Of a stretch of 7,963 nt of DNA, positions 1 through 6,401 are shown one piece after another. Position numbers and translations under genes: made by a program. The notes below the pieces were generated by a model. The model saw nothing but the letters and a program-made list of their open reading frames with translations, was not told where the DNA came from and did not search any database. This stretch comes from Verrucomicrobiota bacterium (lineage in GTDB: Bacteria > Verrucomicrobiota > Verrucomicrobiia > Chthoniobacterales > UBA10450). The DNA is taken from the NCBI GenBank assembly GCA_003219395.1, contig QHOR01000286.1, positions 1-7,963 on the forward strand, written 5' to 3'. Numbering within the stretch: position 1 is the first letter of the stretch; each line of letters opens with the position of its first letter.

Positions 1-2
1 AA

Positions 3-143
3 AAACTGAACGCGGAAGAACGCGACCACTTGCGCGCCCAAATTATTCGCGAGCGTTTGAAACTCTTTCCCAAACCTGATATTAGTAAGATGGCGAGGCA
101 ATCGAACGGTGACTCGATTGTCGTGCCATCGAACGATGAATAA
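3..143 (+). CDS. mcsB: C-terminal end of probable McsB protein-arginine kinase (partial)
   Basis: An open frame enters from the left edge with no start codon and ends at TAA 141-143, giving 46 residues. It begins with an acidic/basic helix containing AEERDHLRAQIIRERL, followed by a polar tail ending in PSNDE. This EERD..RA..IRERL pattern resembles, from memory, the C-terminal end of McsB, the ATP:guanido phosphotransferase-family kinase that phosphorylates arginines and marks proteins for ClpC-ClpP. Its stop lies 8 bases inside the clpC start region (clpC ATG at 136), which indicates translational coupling in one operon, and mcsB-clpC is a known gene order. Only the non-catalytic tail is visible and no catalytic motif can be checked, so the identity rests on the short motif and on context. 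It could be another protein encoded just upstream of clpC. Confidence 0.55.
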   Translation, partial: KLNAEERDHLRAQIIRERLKLFPKPDISKMARQSNGDSIVVPSNDE

Positions 144-2607
144 TTTCACACCCCGCGCTCAACAGGTTCTGGCGCTTGCTCGCAAGGAAGCCGATCGGTT
201 TAACCACAACTACGTTGGCACCGAGCATCTGCTCCTCGGGCTGATCAAGCTGGGCCAGGGAGTAGCTGTCAATGTCTTGCAGAAGATGGGTCTCGATCTT
301 GAGACTGTGCGCATGGAGGTGGAGAAACAGGTCGGCTCAGGGCCCGAAACCAAGATGGTCGGGAATGTTCCTTATACTCCTCGCGTCAAAAAAGTACTGG
401 CGCTGGCGGGCAAGGAAGCCAAGGCGCTCAATCATTCTTACGTCGGGACGGAACATATTTTGCTTGGACTTTTGCGAGAGGGCGAGGGAGTCGCCGCGAG
501 AGTTTTGAAAAGTCTGGAACTCGACATCGAACGCACGCGTAACGAGATACTCAAAGAGCTCGATCCAAATTTCACGCCGTCTGAATCGGACCAGGAAAGT
601 GGCGAGCCAACGAAGAAAGACGTCAAGACGCCGGCACTCCGCGCATTTGGCCGCGATCTGACCGATTTGGCAAAGAAAGGCGAACTCGATCCGGTAATTG
701 GCCGGCGCAATGAAATCGAGCGGGTCATTCAGGTGCTTTGCCGACGAACAAAGAACAATCCCGTCCTGATTGGCGAAGCAGGCGTTGGCAAGACTGCAAT
801 TGCTGAGGGTCTGGCCCAGGAGATTGCGAGCGGCAATGTGCCCGAGTTGTTGCGAGACAGACGCGTGATCACGCTGGACCTCGCATTAATGGTCGCAGGG
901 ACAAAATACCGGGGCCAGTTCGAGGAGCGCATCAAGGCCGTGATGGACGAGATCCGCCGTTCCAAGAATGTGATCCTTTTCATCGACGAGCTGCACACGA
1001 TCGTTGGGGCTGGTTCTGCTGAAGGCGCGATGGACGCATCGAACATTATCAAACCGGCGTTGAGCCGTGGCGAATTGCAATGCGTCGGCGCCACTACGAT
1101 GAACGAATATCGCAAGTACATCGAGAAAGACGCAGCGCTGGAACGGCGTTTCCAGACCATAAAAGTCGATGCGCCGACGGTCGATGAAGCCATTCAAATC
1201 CTAAAAGGCCTGCGTCCGAAGTACGAGGCGCACCACAAAGCGAAACTCACGGACGAAGCGCTCGAGACGGCCGTCCGATTCTCCGATCGTTATATCACCG
1301 GAAGATTTCTTCCCGACAAGGCGATTGACGTGATGGACGAAGCAGGCGCGCGTGCCCGCATCAATTCCATGACGCGGCCACCCGACGTGAAGGATATCGA
1401 GAAAGAGATCGAAGAGATTCGGGTGGAAAAGGAGGGGGCCATCAAAGCACAGGATTTTGAGAAAGCCGCCGCGCTTCGCGACAAGGAGAAGCAAACGAAA
1501 GAAAAGCTCGATGGCATTCTAACCAAATGGCGCGAGGAGCGAGAAGAGAAAGAGGTTGTGGTGACGGCGGACGACATGATGCACATCATCTCGAAAGTCA
1601 CAGGCGTTCCTCTCCAGCGGATGGAACAGGCGGAAACACAAAAACTCCTCATGATGGAGTCGGAGATGAAGCAGCGCGTCATCGGTCAGGAGGAAGCCGT
1701 TACTGCGATTAGCAAGGCTCTGCGTCGATCCCGCGCCGATTTGAAAGATCCAAAGCGGCCGATCGGGTCATTTGTCTTCCTCGGTCCTACTGGCGTGGGA
1801 AAGACGTATCTCGCCCGCACGCTTGCCGAATTCATGTTCGGCGATCCCGACGCACTGATTCAGATCGACATGTCGGAGTACATGGAAAAATTCACCGCTT
1901 CGCGTCTGATTGGTTCGCCGCCGGGCTATGTCGGTTACGAGGAGGGCGGCCAGCTGTCCGAGGCCGTGCGTCGCCGGCCATATTCGGTGGTGCTTTTCGA
2001 CGAGATCGAAAAAGCGCACCCCGATGTGATGCATTTGCTTTTGCAGATTCTCGAGGACGGCAAAATCACGGACTCGTTAGGGCGCAAGATCGATTTCCGA
2101 AACACGATTATTATCATGACGTCCAACGTCGGAGCCGAGTTGCTGAAGAAGCAAACAGTGATGGGCTTCGGTGCACCACTGGAAGGGCATGATTATGATT
2201 CGATGCGCGACAAGATTCTGGATGAAAGCAAACGCGTATTCAAACCCGAATTTCTTAATCGCTTGGACGAAATCATTGTATTCCATTCGCTTGGCAAGCC
2301 GGAGCTGTTGCGAATTGTCGAGCTGGAAGTAAACAAGGTACTCACCCGCATCAAAGCCAAGGATGTCCATCTCGACTTGCAACAAAGCGCGAAGGAATTC
2401 CTCATCGAGAAAGGATACGATCCTCAGTATGGAGCACGGCCGATGCGGCGTGCCGTGGAGCGTTATCTGGAAGACCCGTTGGCGGAGGAATTGCTGCGCG
2501 GCAACGTTAAGGCGGGCGACCACGTCGAAGTGATCGCTGCTGAGGGCAAGCTCAGTTTCCACGTCACTGAGCCCCAGAATAGTGCAGCCGCTCCCGCAGC
2601 GAGCTGA
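136..2607 (+). CDS. clpC: ATP-dependent Clp protease ATP-binding subunit ClpC
   Basis: This is a complete 823-residue class-I Hsp100 unfoldase of normal ClpC length. It unfolds substrates and feeds them to ClpP in the cytoplasm. The N-domain has two Clp_N repeats, each with FTPR/YTPR and a YVGTEH(L/I)LLGL motif (about residues 3-145). The first AAA+ module has Walker A GEAGVGKT (213-220) and Walker B VILFIDE (279-285). The middle domain carries a UVR-type helix, [18 protein letters not shown] (from 441), typical of ClpC rather than ClpB. The second AAA+ module has Walker A GPTGVGKT (550-557), Walker B VVLFDE (618-623), sensor 1 IIIMTSNVG and sensor 2 [13 protein letters not shown] segment (near 676) matches the place and type of the ClpP-docking loop. 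ATG 136 ([12 protein letters not shown]) is chosen because it matches the family N-terminus; the in-frame GTG at 109 would add nine unlikely residues. No clear Shine-Dalgarno is seen, and the gene is probably coupled to the overlapping upstream frame. Confidence 0.97.
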   Translation: MNNFTPRAQQVLALARKEADRFNHNYVGTEHLLLGLIKLGQGVAVNVLQKMGLDLETVRMEVEKQVGSGPETKMVGNVPYTPRVKKVLALAGKEAKALNHSYVGTEHILLGLLREGEGVAARVLKSLELDIERTRNEILKELDPNFTPSESDQESGEPTKKDVKTPALRAFGRDLTDLAKKGELDPVIGRRNEIERVIQVLCRRTKNNPVLIGEAGVGKTAIAEGLAQEIASGNVPELLRDRRVITLDLALMVAGTKYRGQFEERIKAVMDEIRRSKNVILFIDELHTIVGAGSAEGAMDASNIIKPALSRGELQCVGATTMNEYRKYIEKDAALERRFQTIKVDAPTVDEAIQILKGLRPKYEAHHKAKLTDEALETAVRFSDRYITGRFLPDKAIDVMDEAGARARINSMTRPPDVKDIEKEIEEIRVEKEGAIKAQDFEKAAALRDKEKQTKEKLDGILTKWREEREEKEVVVTADDMMHIISKVTGVPLQRMEQAETQKLLMMESEMKQRVIGQEEAVTAISKALRRSRADLKDPKRPIGSFVFLGPTGVGKTYLARTLAEFMFGDPDALIQIDMSEYMEKFTASRLIGSPPGYVGYEEGGQLSEAVRRRPYSVVLFDEIEKAHPDVMHLLLQILEDGKITDSLGRKIDFRNTIIIMTSNVGAELLKKQTVMGFGAPLEGHDYDSMRDKILDESKRVFKPEFLNRLDEIIVFHSLGKPELLRIVELEVNKVLTRIKAKDVHLDLQQSAKEFLIEKGYDPQYGARPMRRAVERYLEDPLAEELLRGNVKAGDHVEVIAAEGKLSFHVTEPQNSAAAPAAS

Positions 2608-2612
2608 TAGGG

Positions 2613-2668
2613 TAGCGCGAGCCTCTGGCTTGCAAATCAGATCCCTCGCAAGCCGGACCCCTACGCTA
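2613..2668. terminator. Hairpin between convergent clpC and recombinase genes, possible bidirectional terminator
   Basis: The 63-base gap between the clpC stop (2607) and the recombinase stop (2671) holds an inverted repeat. The core GGCTTGC (2627-2633) pairs exactly with GCAAGCC (2648-2654) and extends outward by T·G, C-G and T-A to a 10-base-pair stem with a 14-base loop. An outer pair, TAGCG (2613-2617) with CGCTA (2664-2668), can close the structure across an internal loop. The position between two convergent genes suits a shared terminator. There is no T-tract on either side, so it is not a classical intrinsic terminator. Confidence 0.4.
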
Positions 2669-2670
2669 AT

Positions 2671-3237
2671 TCACGCTCGCGGATGGGCGTCCGCGTAGGC
2701 TTTCTTCAACCGCTCGGTTGTCACGTGAGTGTAGATTTGCGTCGTCGAAAGGCTGGCATGTCCGAGCAATGCCTGAACACTCCGCAGGTCGGCACCGCGG
2801 TCCAGCATGTGCGTCGCGAAACTATGCCGCAGTTTATGCGGACTGATCGAGATGGGAATCGATGTGAATCGCAAATAGCGTTTCAGAATAAGCCAGATAG
2901 AGCGAGTCGAAATACGCCTGCGTGATTTGTTGATGAACAACGGCCCTGAATGCACGTTCGCCGCCGCTCGGTAACGCGAGATCGCTTCCAGCGCAGGCAA
3001 GCCAACGGGACACACTCGCTCCTTGCGACCTTTGCCGAAAACGCGGACCGATTCTGTGTAAAGATCGGCGGCCGCCACATCGAGCGCAGCCAGTTCGCTC
3101 AGTCGCAAGCCGCTGCTGTAGAACAATTCCATAATCGCCACATCGCGTAGAGGCATCCAAGCCGGCGCAGACCTGCTTTTGTTTTCGCGTGTTGGCGCAG
3201 CGAGAAGTTCTTCAACCTGCTGGCGCGTGAGGATCAA
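2671..3237 (-). CDS. xerC: Tyrosine recombinase XerC/XerD-type, catalytic C-terminal part (frameshifted gene)
   Basis: This 188-codon frame carries the whole catalytic domain of a Xer tyrosine recombinase, the enzyme that resolves chromosome dimers. All six expected active-site residues are visible, numbered from TTG 3237: Arg45 (SSGLRLSEL), Lys69 (VFGKGRKER), His134 and Arg137 (SPHKLRH), His160 (LLGH) and nucleophile Tyr169 (TTQIYTHV). The end, AHPRA, is typical of Xer proteins, and I lean to XerC over XerD. The frame begins without the N-terminal domain, which lies in another frame immediately upstream (3234-3563). The only visible start is TTG 3237, overlapping the upstream TGA (TTGA). In this frame upstream, codons read IEKKLP back to a TGA at 3256-3258, which is linker sequence belonging to one original protein. 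It is best read as the 3' part of a disrupted gene. Translation as a separate catalytic fragment through stop/start coupling is possible but less likely. Confidence 0.85.
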   Translation of the reverse strand: MILTRQQVEELLAAPTRENKSRSAPAWMPLRDVAIMELFYSSGLRLSELAALDVAAADLYTESVRVFGKGRKERVCPVGLPALEAISRYRAAANVHSGPLFINKSRRRISTRSIWLILKRYLRFTSIPISISPHKLRHSFATHMLDRGADLRSVQALLGHASLSTTQIYTHVTTERLKKAYADAHPRA

Positions 3238-3563
3238 TGGGAGCTTCTTCTCAATTCACGCACAGGATTTGCGCGCAATCCTTTTCGGGCTGCCAGAAAC
3301 TGGTAGAACGTACGTAGCGCTGAGAATTGCAATCGCACGTAGGAACGCGCCTGCTGTCGTTTCGCAATCGCAAACAGGTAATTGCGAAAATCGTCCCCTC
3401 GGCATTTTTCCCAGGGGGTTTTGTTTTCAGCGCGAAAAGCAGTCAGTGCCTGGCGATATGCCTTTAGTGTGCGCGGCGAAGCGTTGCGCTCGTTCGTGAG
3501 ATAGTGCAGGAATTCTTCGATGAGAACATCTCGATTTGTCGTAGCGTCGCGAACTCGTGTCAT
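3234..3563 (-). CDS. xerC: Tyrosine recombinase XerC/XerD-type, N-terminal core-binding part (frameshifted gene)
   Basis: This frame encodes 109 residues with the SAM-like core-binding domain that clamps DNA in Xer recombinases. Visible hallmarks are IEEFLHYLTNERNASPRTL, AYRQALTAF, and SALRTFYQFLAARKG followed by NPV. It breaks off after NPVREL, exactly where the interdomain linker of Xer proteins begins, and ends RRSSH and TGA (3234-3236). The catalytic domain continues in the -1 frame. Joining the frames gives NPVREL, about one residue, then KKLPLILT, which is roughly five residues shorter than the usual linker. This suggests loss of 3n+1 bases rather than a single-base error, although a sequencing or assembly error cannot be excluded. 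ATG 3563 is preferred. A TTG at 3602 would add 13 Ser/Val-rich residues that come from repeat-like intergenic sequence. The lipoprotein gene lies upstream on the same strand. Confidence 0.8.
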   Translation of the reverse strand: MTRVRDATTNRDVLIEEFLHYLTNERNASPRTLKAYRQALTAFRAENKTPWEKCRGDDFRNYLFAIAKRQQARSYVRLQFSALRTFYQFLAARKGLRANPVRELRRSSH

Positions 3564-3567
3564 CGAA

Positions 3568-3709
3568 AATGACGAAGCACTAACGAATGACGATGAAGGC
3601 AAAAATCTGAATGACGAAATACATCTGTGAAAATTCGCGTGCGCATCAAATCCGCTCTTCGCGCTTTGTCATTAATTGGCCATTCGTCATCCGTGATTCG
3701 CTGATTCAT
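3568..3709. repeat. Degenerate heptad-type intergenic repeats
   Basis: The gap between the lipoprotein and recombinase genes holds related short words. AATGACGA occurs exactly three times (3568-3575, 3586-3593, 3610-3617), and the first and last copies are 42 bases (6 x 7) apart. On the right side (3676-3709) consecutive 7-base units can be read as TTGGCCA, TTCGTCA, TCCGTGA, TTCGCTG, ATTCATT. The right-hand TTCGTCAT (3683-3690) is the reverse complement of ATGACGAA (3611-3618), so the two tracts face each other. The right tract includes the lipoprotein stop codon (3706-3708). Function is unknown. Confidence 0.5.
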
Positions 3710-4200
3710 TCCGGTTTTTCTACCACGTAACGAAGATCTTCGGCGGTGGCGTGGCCACGGAATTGACTTTTGAAAATTGGCGGTGGGTTCATGGATATCA
3801 GCTGATACCCTTTTAAAACGAACTCTGGATAAATTGAATTGCTCGCAGGTTCGTAAACCTTATCGCCGCTAAAGTAACCAGAGAGTTTGTATTCGTAATT
3901 ATTGTCGCTGCCGAAATCGAGACGCTCGCGGTCCGGGGCGAGCTTTTGTTTTTCATTCAACATCACCAATTCTGCCGTGCTCCAGGGTTGGCCCGGACGC
4001 CGGACGTAGCCCCAGAACTTGTAATCGGGTTTGTAATACCGGCGCCCAATAAAATAATCTCCTGCCGGTTCGGCTGCGATGTTCTGAGCCATTTCGAGCC
4101 GGGCCTGTTGAATTCCCTGGGGAACGGTTTGGCAGGAGGCGAAAAACAGCGCAACAAGCAGAAGATTGCCTGCGAGCAAAAGGCGAGGGAGGCGTCTCAT
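3706..4200 (-). CDS. Small putative lipoprotein of unknown function
   Basis: The product is 164 residues from ATG 4200. It starts with a positively charged MRRLPR stretch, then a hydrophobic core (LLLAGNLLLVALFF) and a lipobox-like FASC with Cys23 as the expected lipidated residue. The mature protein would therefore be membrane-anchored and face the periplasm, most likely at the outer membrane because Gln rather than Asp follows the Cys. The mature part is rich in aromatic residues and Gly, with GDYFIGRRYYKPDYKFWGYVRRPGQPW split over two segments and several Tyr-containing strands (NYEYKLSGYFSG, KGYQLISMNPP), suggesting a beta-rich fold. I do not recognise a family. The start at 4200 is chosen because it places the signal peptide at the N-terminus and has a purine-rich GAAAGA just upstream; an in-frame TTG at 4245 would add 15 residues before the signal. 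It is divergent from the small gene at 4305 and may be co-transcribed with the recombinase gene downstream. Confidence 0.8.
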   Translation of the reverse strand: MRRLPRLLLAGNLLLVALFFASCQTVPQGIQQARLEMAQNIAAEPAGDYFIGRRYYKPDYKFWGYVRRPGQPWSTAELVMLNEKQKLAPDRERLDFGSDNNYEYKLSGYFSGDKVYEPASNSIYPEFVLKGYQLISMNPPPIFKSQFRGHATAEDLRYVVEKPE

Positions 4201-4304
4201 TCTTTCAGGTGCACATCTTGTATCGCAGCTTTGCGCTCGGCGCAAACCAGGGAAGCGGTAAACAATTGCGCTGATACGACTGGCTCGCTACGTTGCGGAT
4301 TATT

Positions 4305-4568
4305 ATGATCGAGCTGGAAGTGTACGCGCGGGGTTTGCGTGACCTGAACAAAATCCTGGAGCTGGATCTTCAACTTGAGCCAATTCCAGGTATTCATTAC
4401 AAGATCGATACACACCACGACCTTGTTTATTTCGAGTTCGACCGGGCCACACTAAGCCTGCGTGAAATTCGGGCGATGTTTCTCAAGCTCGGACTTGAAC
4501 CTCTGTTCATCGGCGCTATTCCGCCGGAGCTTCGCCCCAGAACAAAAACGGAGCCGCTTAGCGCATGA
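4305..4568 (+). CDS. Small HMA-like (ferredoxin-fold) protein without metal-binding cysteines
   Basis: The product is 87 residues from ATG 4305 (MIELEVYARGL); a TTG at 4293 would add four. The order of segments suggests a beta-alpha-beta-beta-alpha-beta ferredoxin-like fold. LDLQLEPIPGIHYKID (about 20-35) is followed by the strand DLVYFEFD (39-46), the helix LSLREIRAMFLKLGL (50-64) and a last strand EPLFIGAI. This resembles heavy-metal-associated domains in layout (GI..KID...VYFEFD...S..EI...F.KLG), but the CxxC metal site is absent and the protein has no cysteine at all. A metal-chaperone role is therefore not supported, and a protein- or ligand-binding role is only inference. It is cytoplasmic, with no signal or membrane segment. 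It lies 91 bases upstream of mlaE on the same strand, so co-transcription with the lipid transporter is possible. The fold assignment is tentative, but the coding call is fairly secure. Confidence 0.72.
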   Translation: MIELEVYARGLRDLNKILELDLQLEPIPGIHYKIDTHHDLVYFEFDRATLSLREIRAMFLKLGLEPLFIGAIPPELRPRTKTEPLSA

Positions 4569-4571
4569 ATA

Positions 4572-4648
4572 AGTGAATGGAATTGGCAGTTGGTAAATAG
4601 AACAAAAGCCGCTGCGTGGTTTCGCCATTCACTGATCACCGGTTACTA
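4572..4648. repeat. Two facing heptad tracts with a perfect 9-base inverted repeat upstream of mlaE
   Basis: This region lies in the gap between the small gene (stop 4568) and mlaE (start 4660). AGTGAATGG (4572-4580) is exactly matched by its reverse complement CCATTCACT (4625-4633). Each arm sits in a tract of about four 7-base units. The left tract is AGTGAAT, GGAATTG, GCAGTTG, GTAAATA. The right tract, read on the minus strand from 4648 inward, is TAGTAAC, CGGTGAT, CAGTGAA, TGGCGAA. A transcript through here could fold into a long-loop hairpin. It could act on mlaE expression or be a neutral repeat insertion. Confidence 0.5.
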
Positions 4649-4659
4649 AGACAAGAATA

Positions 4660-5454
4660 ATGGTTCGATTTTTCAACGCGCTTGGCACGCCTGTGCTGGC
4701 GTTTTGTCAATATCTGGGTGAGCTGGTGCTGCTTGCCGCTGATACGTTTCGTTCCATTTTCACGCACAAGCTTCGGTGGAAATTATTCCTCAACCAGGTC
4801 GTCGAGATCGGTTTGCTTTCCCAACTTGTTGTGGTCATCACGGGTGCGTTTACCGGCGCGGTGTTCGCGGCTCAAACATTTTTTCAATTTAACAAGATTG
4901 GCATGGGATCTGCCACAGGCGCAGTGGTATCGGTGTCAATCTGTCGTGAGCTTGGGCCAGTGCTCACGGCATTAATGGTAGCGGGCCGTGTCGGCGCGGC
5001 CATGTCGGCGGAAATCGGCACAATGAAAGTTACTGAACAGATCGATGCCCTTCGTGCGCTGGCGGTTTATCCGACTGATTATCTGGTCGTCCCGCGTGCA
5101 CTCGCCATGATGATTTCCATGCCGTTGCTCGTGGCAGAATGTATCGCTGTCGGCATTGCTGCTGGCTACTTCATCGCGATTTTTCTGCTGGAGATCAACG
5201 GGACGTATTACATGGCAAACATGGTGCGCTGGACACGCAACCGCGACATTATCATGGGCCTCTCCAAAGCATTTTGTTTCGGGATTCTGATTGTGTTCAT
5301 CAGTTGCCAAAAGGGGCTCAGCGCGCGCGAAGGCGCCGTCGGCGTCGGCCGCGCGACGACTGAAGCGGTAGTAAACTCCTCGCTCGCAGTTCTGATTTCC
5401 AATTTCTTTCTCACCATGTTGCTCAACATCATTTACCCGGCGGGATATCAATGA
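4660..5454 (+). CDS. mlaE: MlaE/YrbE-family ABC transporter permease (lipid transport)
   Basis: This is a complete 264-residue inner-membrane permease of normal family length. It would form the membrane core of an MCE-type phospholipid transporter, with MlaF as ATPase and MlaD as the periplasmic ring. The family signature is strong: CRELGPVLTALMVAGRVG (about 95-112), directly continued by AAMSAEIGTMKVTEQIDAL (113-131). Hydrophobic segments are visible near 50-72, 90-112, 143-175, 203-217 and 238-258, with an amphipathic N-terminal interfacial helix (1-35), as in MlaE structures. It also has the family-typical EGAVGVGRATTEAVVNSS stretch near the C-terminus. ATG 4660 fits the family start; only a weak AAGAA lies upstream. 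Its stop is 50 bases before the mlaF ATG, with a heptad repeat between them. No MlaB (STAS) or MlaC gene is present next to it, as is common outside Proteobacteria. Confidence 0.95.
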   Translation: MVRFFNALGTPVLAFCQYLGELVLLAADTFRSIFTHKLRWKLFLNQVVEIGLLSQLVVVITGAFTGAVFAAQTFFQFNKIGMGSATGAVVSVSICRELGPVLTALMVAGRVGAAMSAEIGTMKVTEQIDALRALAVYPTDYLVVPRALAMMISMPLLVAECIAVGIAAGYFIAIFLLEINGTYYMANMVRWTRNRDIIMGLSKAFCFGILIVFISCQKGLSAREGAVGVGRATTEAVVNSSLAVLISNFFLTMLLNIIYPAGYQ

Positions 5455-5510
5455 TGTTGGTCATTTGAGAGTTGCGAGTTGCCAGCTGAGAGTTGTGCGT
5501 TGCCATGATC
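5455..5510 (+). repeat. Tandem 7-base repeat array (about GAGTTGC) running into the mlaF start
   Basis: Immediately after the mlaE TGA (5452-5454) the sequence can be divided without gaps into 7-base units: TGTTGGT, CATTTGA, GAGTTGC, GAGTTGC, CAGCTGA, GAGTTGT, GCGTTGC, CATGATC. Two units are identical and neighbouring ones differ at one to three positions, so the period of 7 is clear. The array fills the whole mlaE-mlaF gap and ends on the mlaF ATG (5505), replacing any normal ribosome-binding site. It resembles in form, but not in sequence, the short tandemly repeated heptamers known in cyanobacterial intergenic DNA. Confidence 0.65.
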
Positions 5511-6314
5511 GAAGCGCCTCCATCCCCAGAGATATCGACGAAATCTGATGTGGCGGCAGCCAATTCGGCTCCCATGATCGCGGTGCGCTCATTGACCAAG
5601 AAAATCGGGCAACAGGAAATTTTGCGCGGCGTAGATCTTGAAGTGGCAACCGGTGAGACACTGGCGATTATTGGACGAAGCGGTGGTGGCAAAAGCGTTT
5701 TGCTCAAACACCTCGTGGGACTGATGACGCCGGACGCGGGCGAAATTTGGATACAGGGGCAAAACATCATTGGAATGAACGAGCGGCAACTTGGCGAGAT
5801 CCGCAAGAAGGTCGGCATTCTATTCCAAAGCGGTGCGCTTTTCGATTCCATGACGGTGGAGGACAACATTTCGTTTCCACTACGCGAAGCTGGCGAACGC
5901 GACGCGAAAGTTTTGCACACAAAAGTCGCCGAGATGCTTGAAGTGATGGAAATGGAAGGCCAGGAAAATAAGATGCCAGAGAGCTTAAGCGGTGGAATGA
6001 AGAAGCGTGTCGGTCTGGCGCGCTCCATCATTCGCGGACCTTCGTGTGTATTGTACGATGAGCCGACATCCGGCCTGGATCCGGTAGTGGCGGACAGTAT
6101 CAACCGCCTAATTCGTAGATTACAAAAACGGCTGGGAGTCACGAGCGTGGTGGTTACGCACGACATGAAAAGCGCATTTGACGTGGCGAATCACATTGCC
6201 TACTTGCACGAAGGTCGCATCTATTTCTACGGCACGCCCACGCAGCTGCAGCAGGCACGCGATCCCATTTTGCAGGATTTCCTGCTCGGACGCTCTGACG
6301 GCAGAGGCGATTGA
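5505..6314 (+). CDS. mlaF: MlaF-type ABC transporter ATP-binding protein (lipid transport)
   Basis: This is a complete 269-residue ABC ATPase that would power the MlaE permease from the cytoplasmic face. Every core motif is present: Walker A GRSGGGKS (57-64), Q-loop FQSGALFDSMTVEDN (Gln108), ABC signature LSGGMKKRVGLARSI (161-175), Walker B CVLYDEP with catalytic Glu186, D-loop SGLDP and H-loop VVVTHD (His219). SGALFDSMTV and LSGGMKKRV are characteristic of the MlaF/Ttg2A branch. The start is uncertain. ATG 5505 gives a 23-residue Pro/Ser/Ala-rich leader before MIAVRSLTKKIG, while ATG 5574 would begin exactly where many MlaF proteins begin. Neither has a Shine-Dalgarno sequence, and TTG 5493 lies inside the repeat array. 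I keep 5505 as the first ATG. The gene is followed by an 87-base gap before mlaD, which holds a small 6-base-pair hairpin (6332-6347). Confidence 0.95.
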   Translation: MIEAPPSPEISTKSDVAAANSAPMIAVRSLTKKIGQQEILRGVDLEVATGETLAIIGRSGGGKSVLLKHLVGLMTPDAGEIWIQGQNIIGMNERQLGEIRKKVGILFQSGALFDSMTVEDNISFPLREAGERDAKVLHTKVAEMLEVMEMEGQENKMPESLSGGMKKRVGLARSIIRGPSCVLYDEPTSGLDPVVADSINRLIRRLQKRLGVTSVVVTHDMKSAFDVANHIAYLHEGRIYFYGTPTQLQQARDPILQDFLLGRSDGRGD

Positions 6315-6401
6315 GCCCGAAGCCTTTCGAGAGTTGACGAATCGACTGGACTGCCGCCTCACCTTGCGAAAATCACCGGCAACACCGACAATTAATGTTC
6401 A

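Noticed and set aside
729..1193. 154-codon minus-strand open frame
   Set aside because: It is antisense to the first AAA+ module of ClpC, with no domain features.
2077..2562. 161-codon minus-strand open frame
   Set aside because: It lies fully opposite the ClpC second AAA+ module, with no motif and no sensible context.
2707..2720. Short hairpin CAACCGCTCGGTTG
   Set aside because: It lies inside the coding sequence of the recombinase C-terminus and is explained by codons for conserved residues.
3246..3251. Possible programmed -1 frameshift site (AGAAGA-type run) in the recombinase gene
   Set aside because: The run is not an X XXY YYZ slippery sequence and no pseudoknot or SD-like stimulator is visible. 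A mutation or assembly error is simpler.
5429..6166. Long open frame of 245 codons on the minus strand
   Set aside because: It lies opposite mlaF, whose ABC motifs are complete. The translation is Ser/Arg/Pro-rich with no recognisable domain, typical of an antisense shadow.
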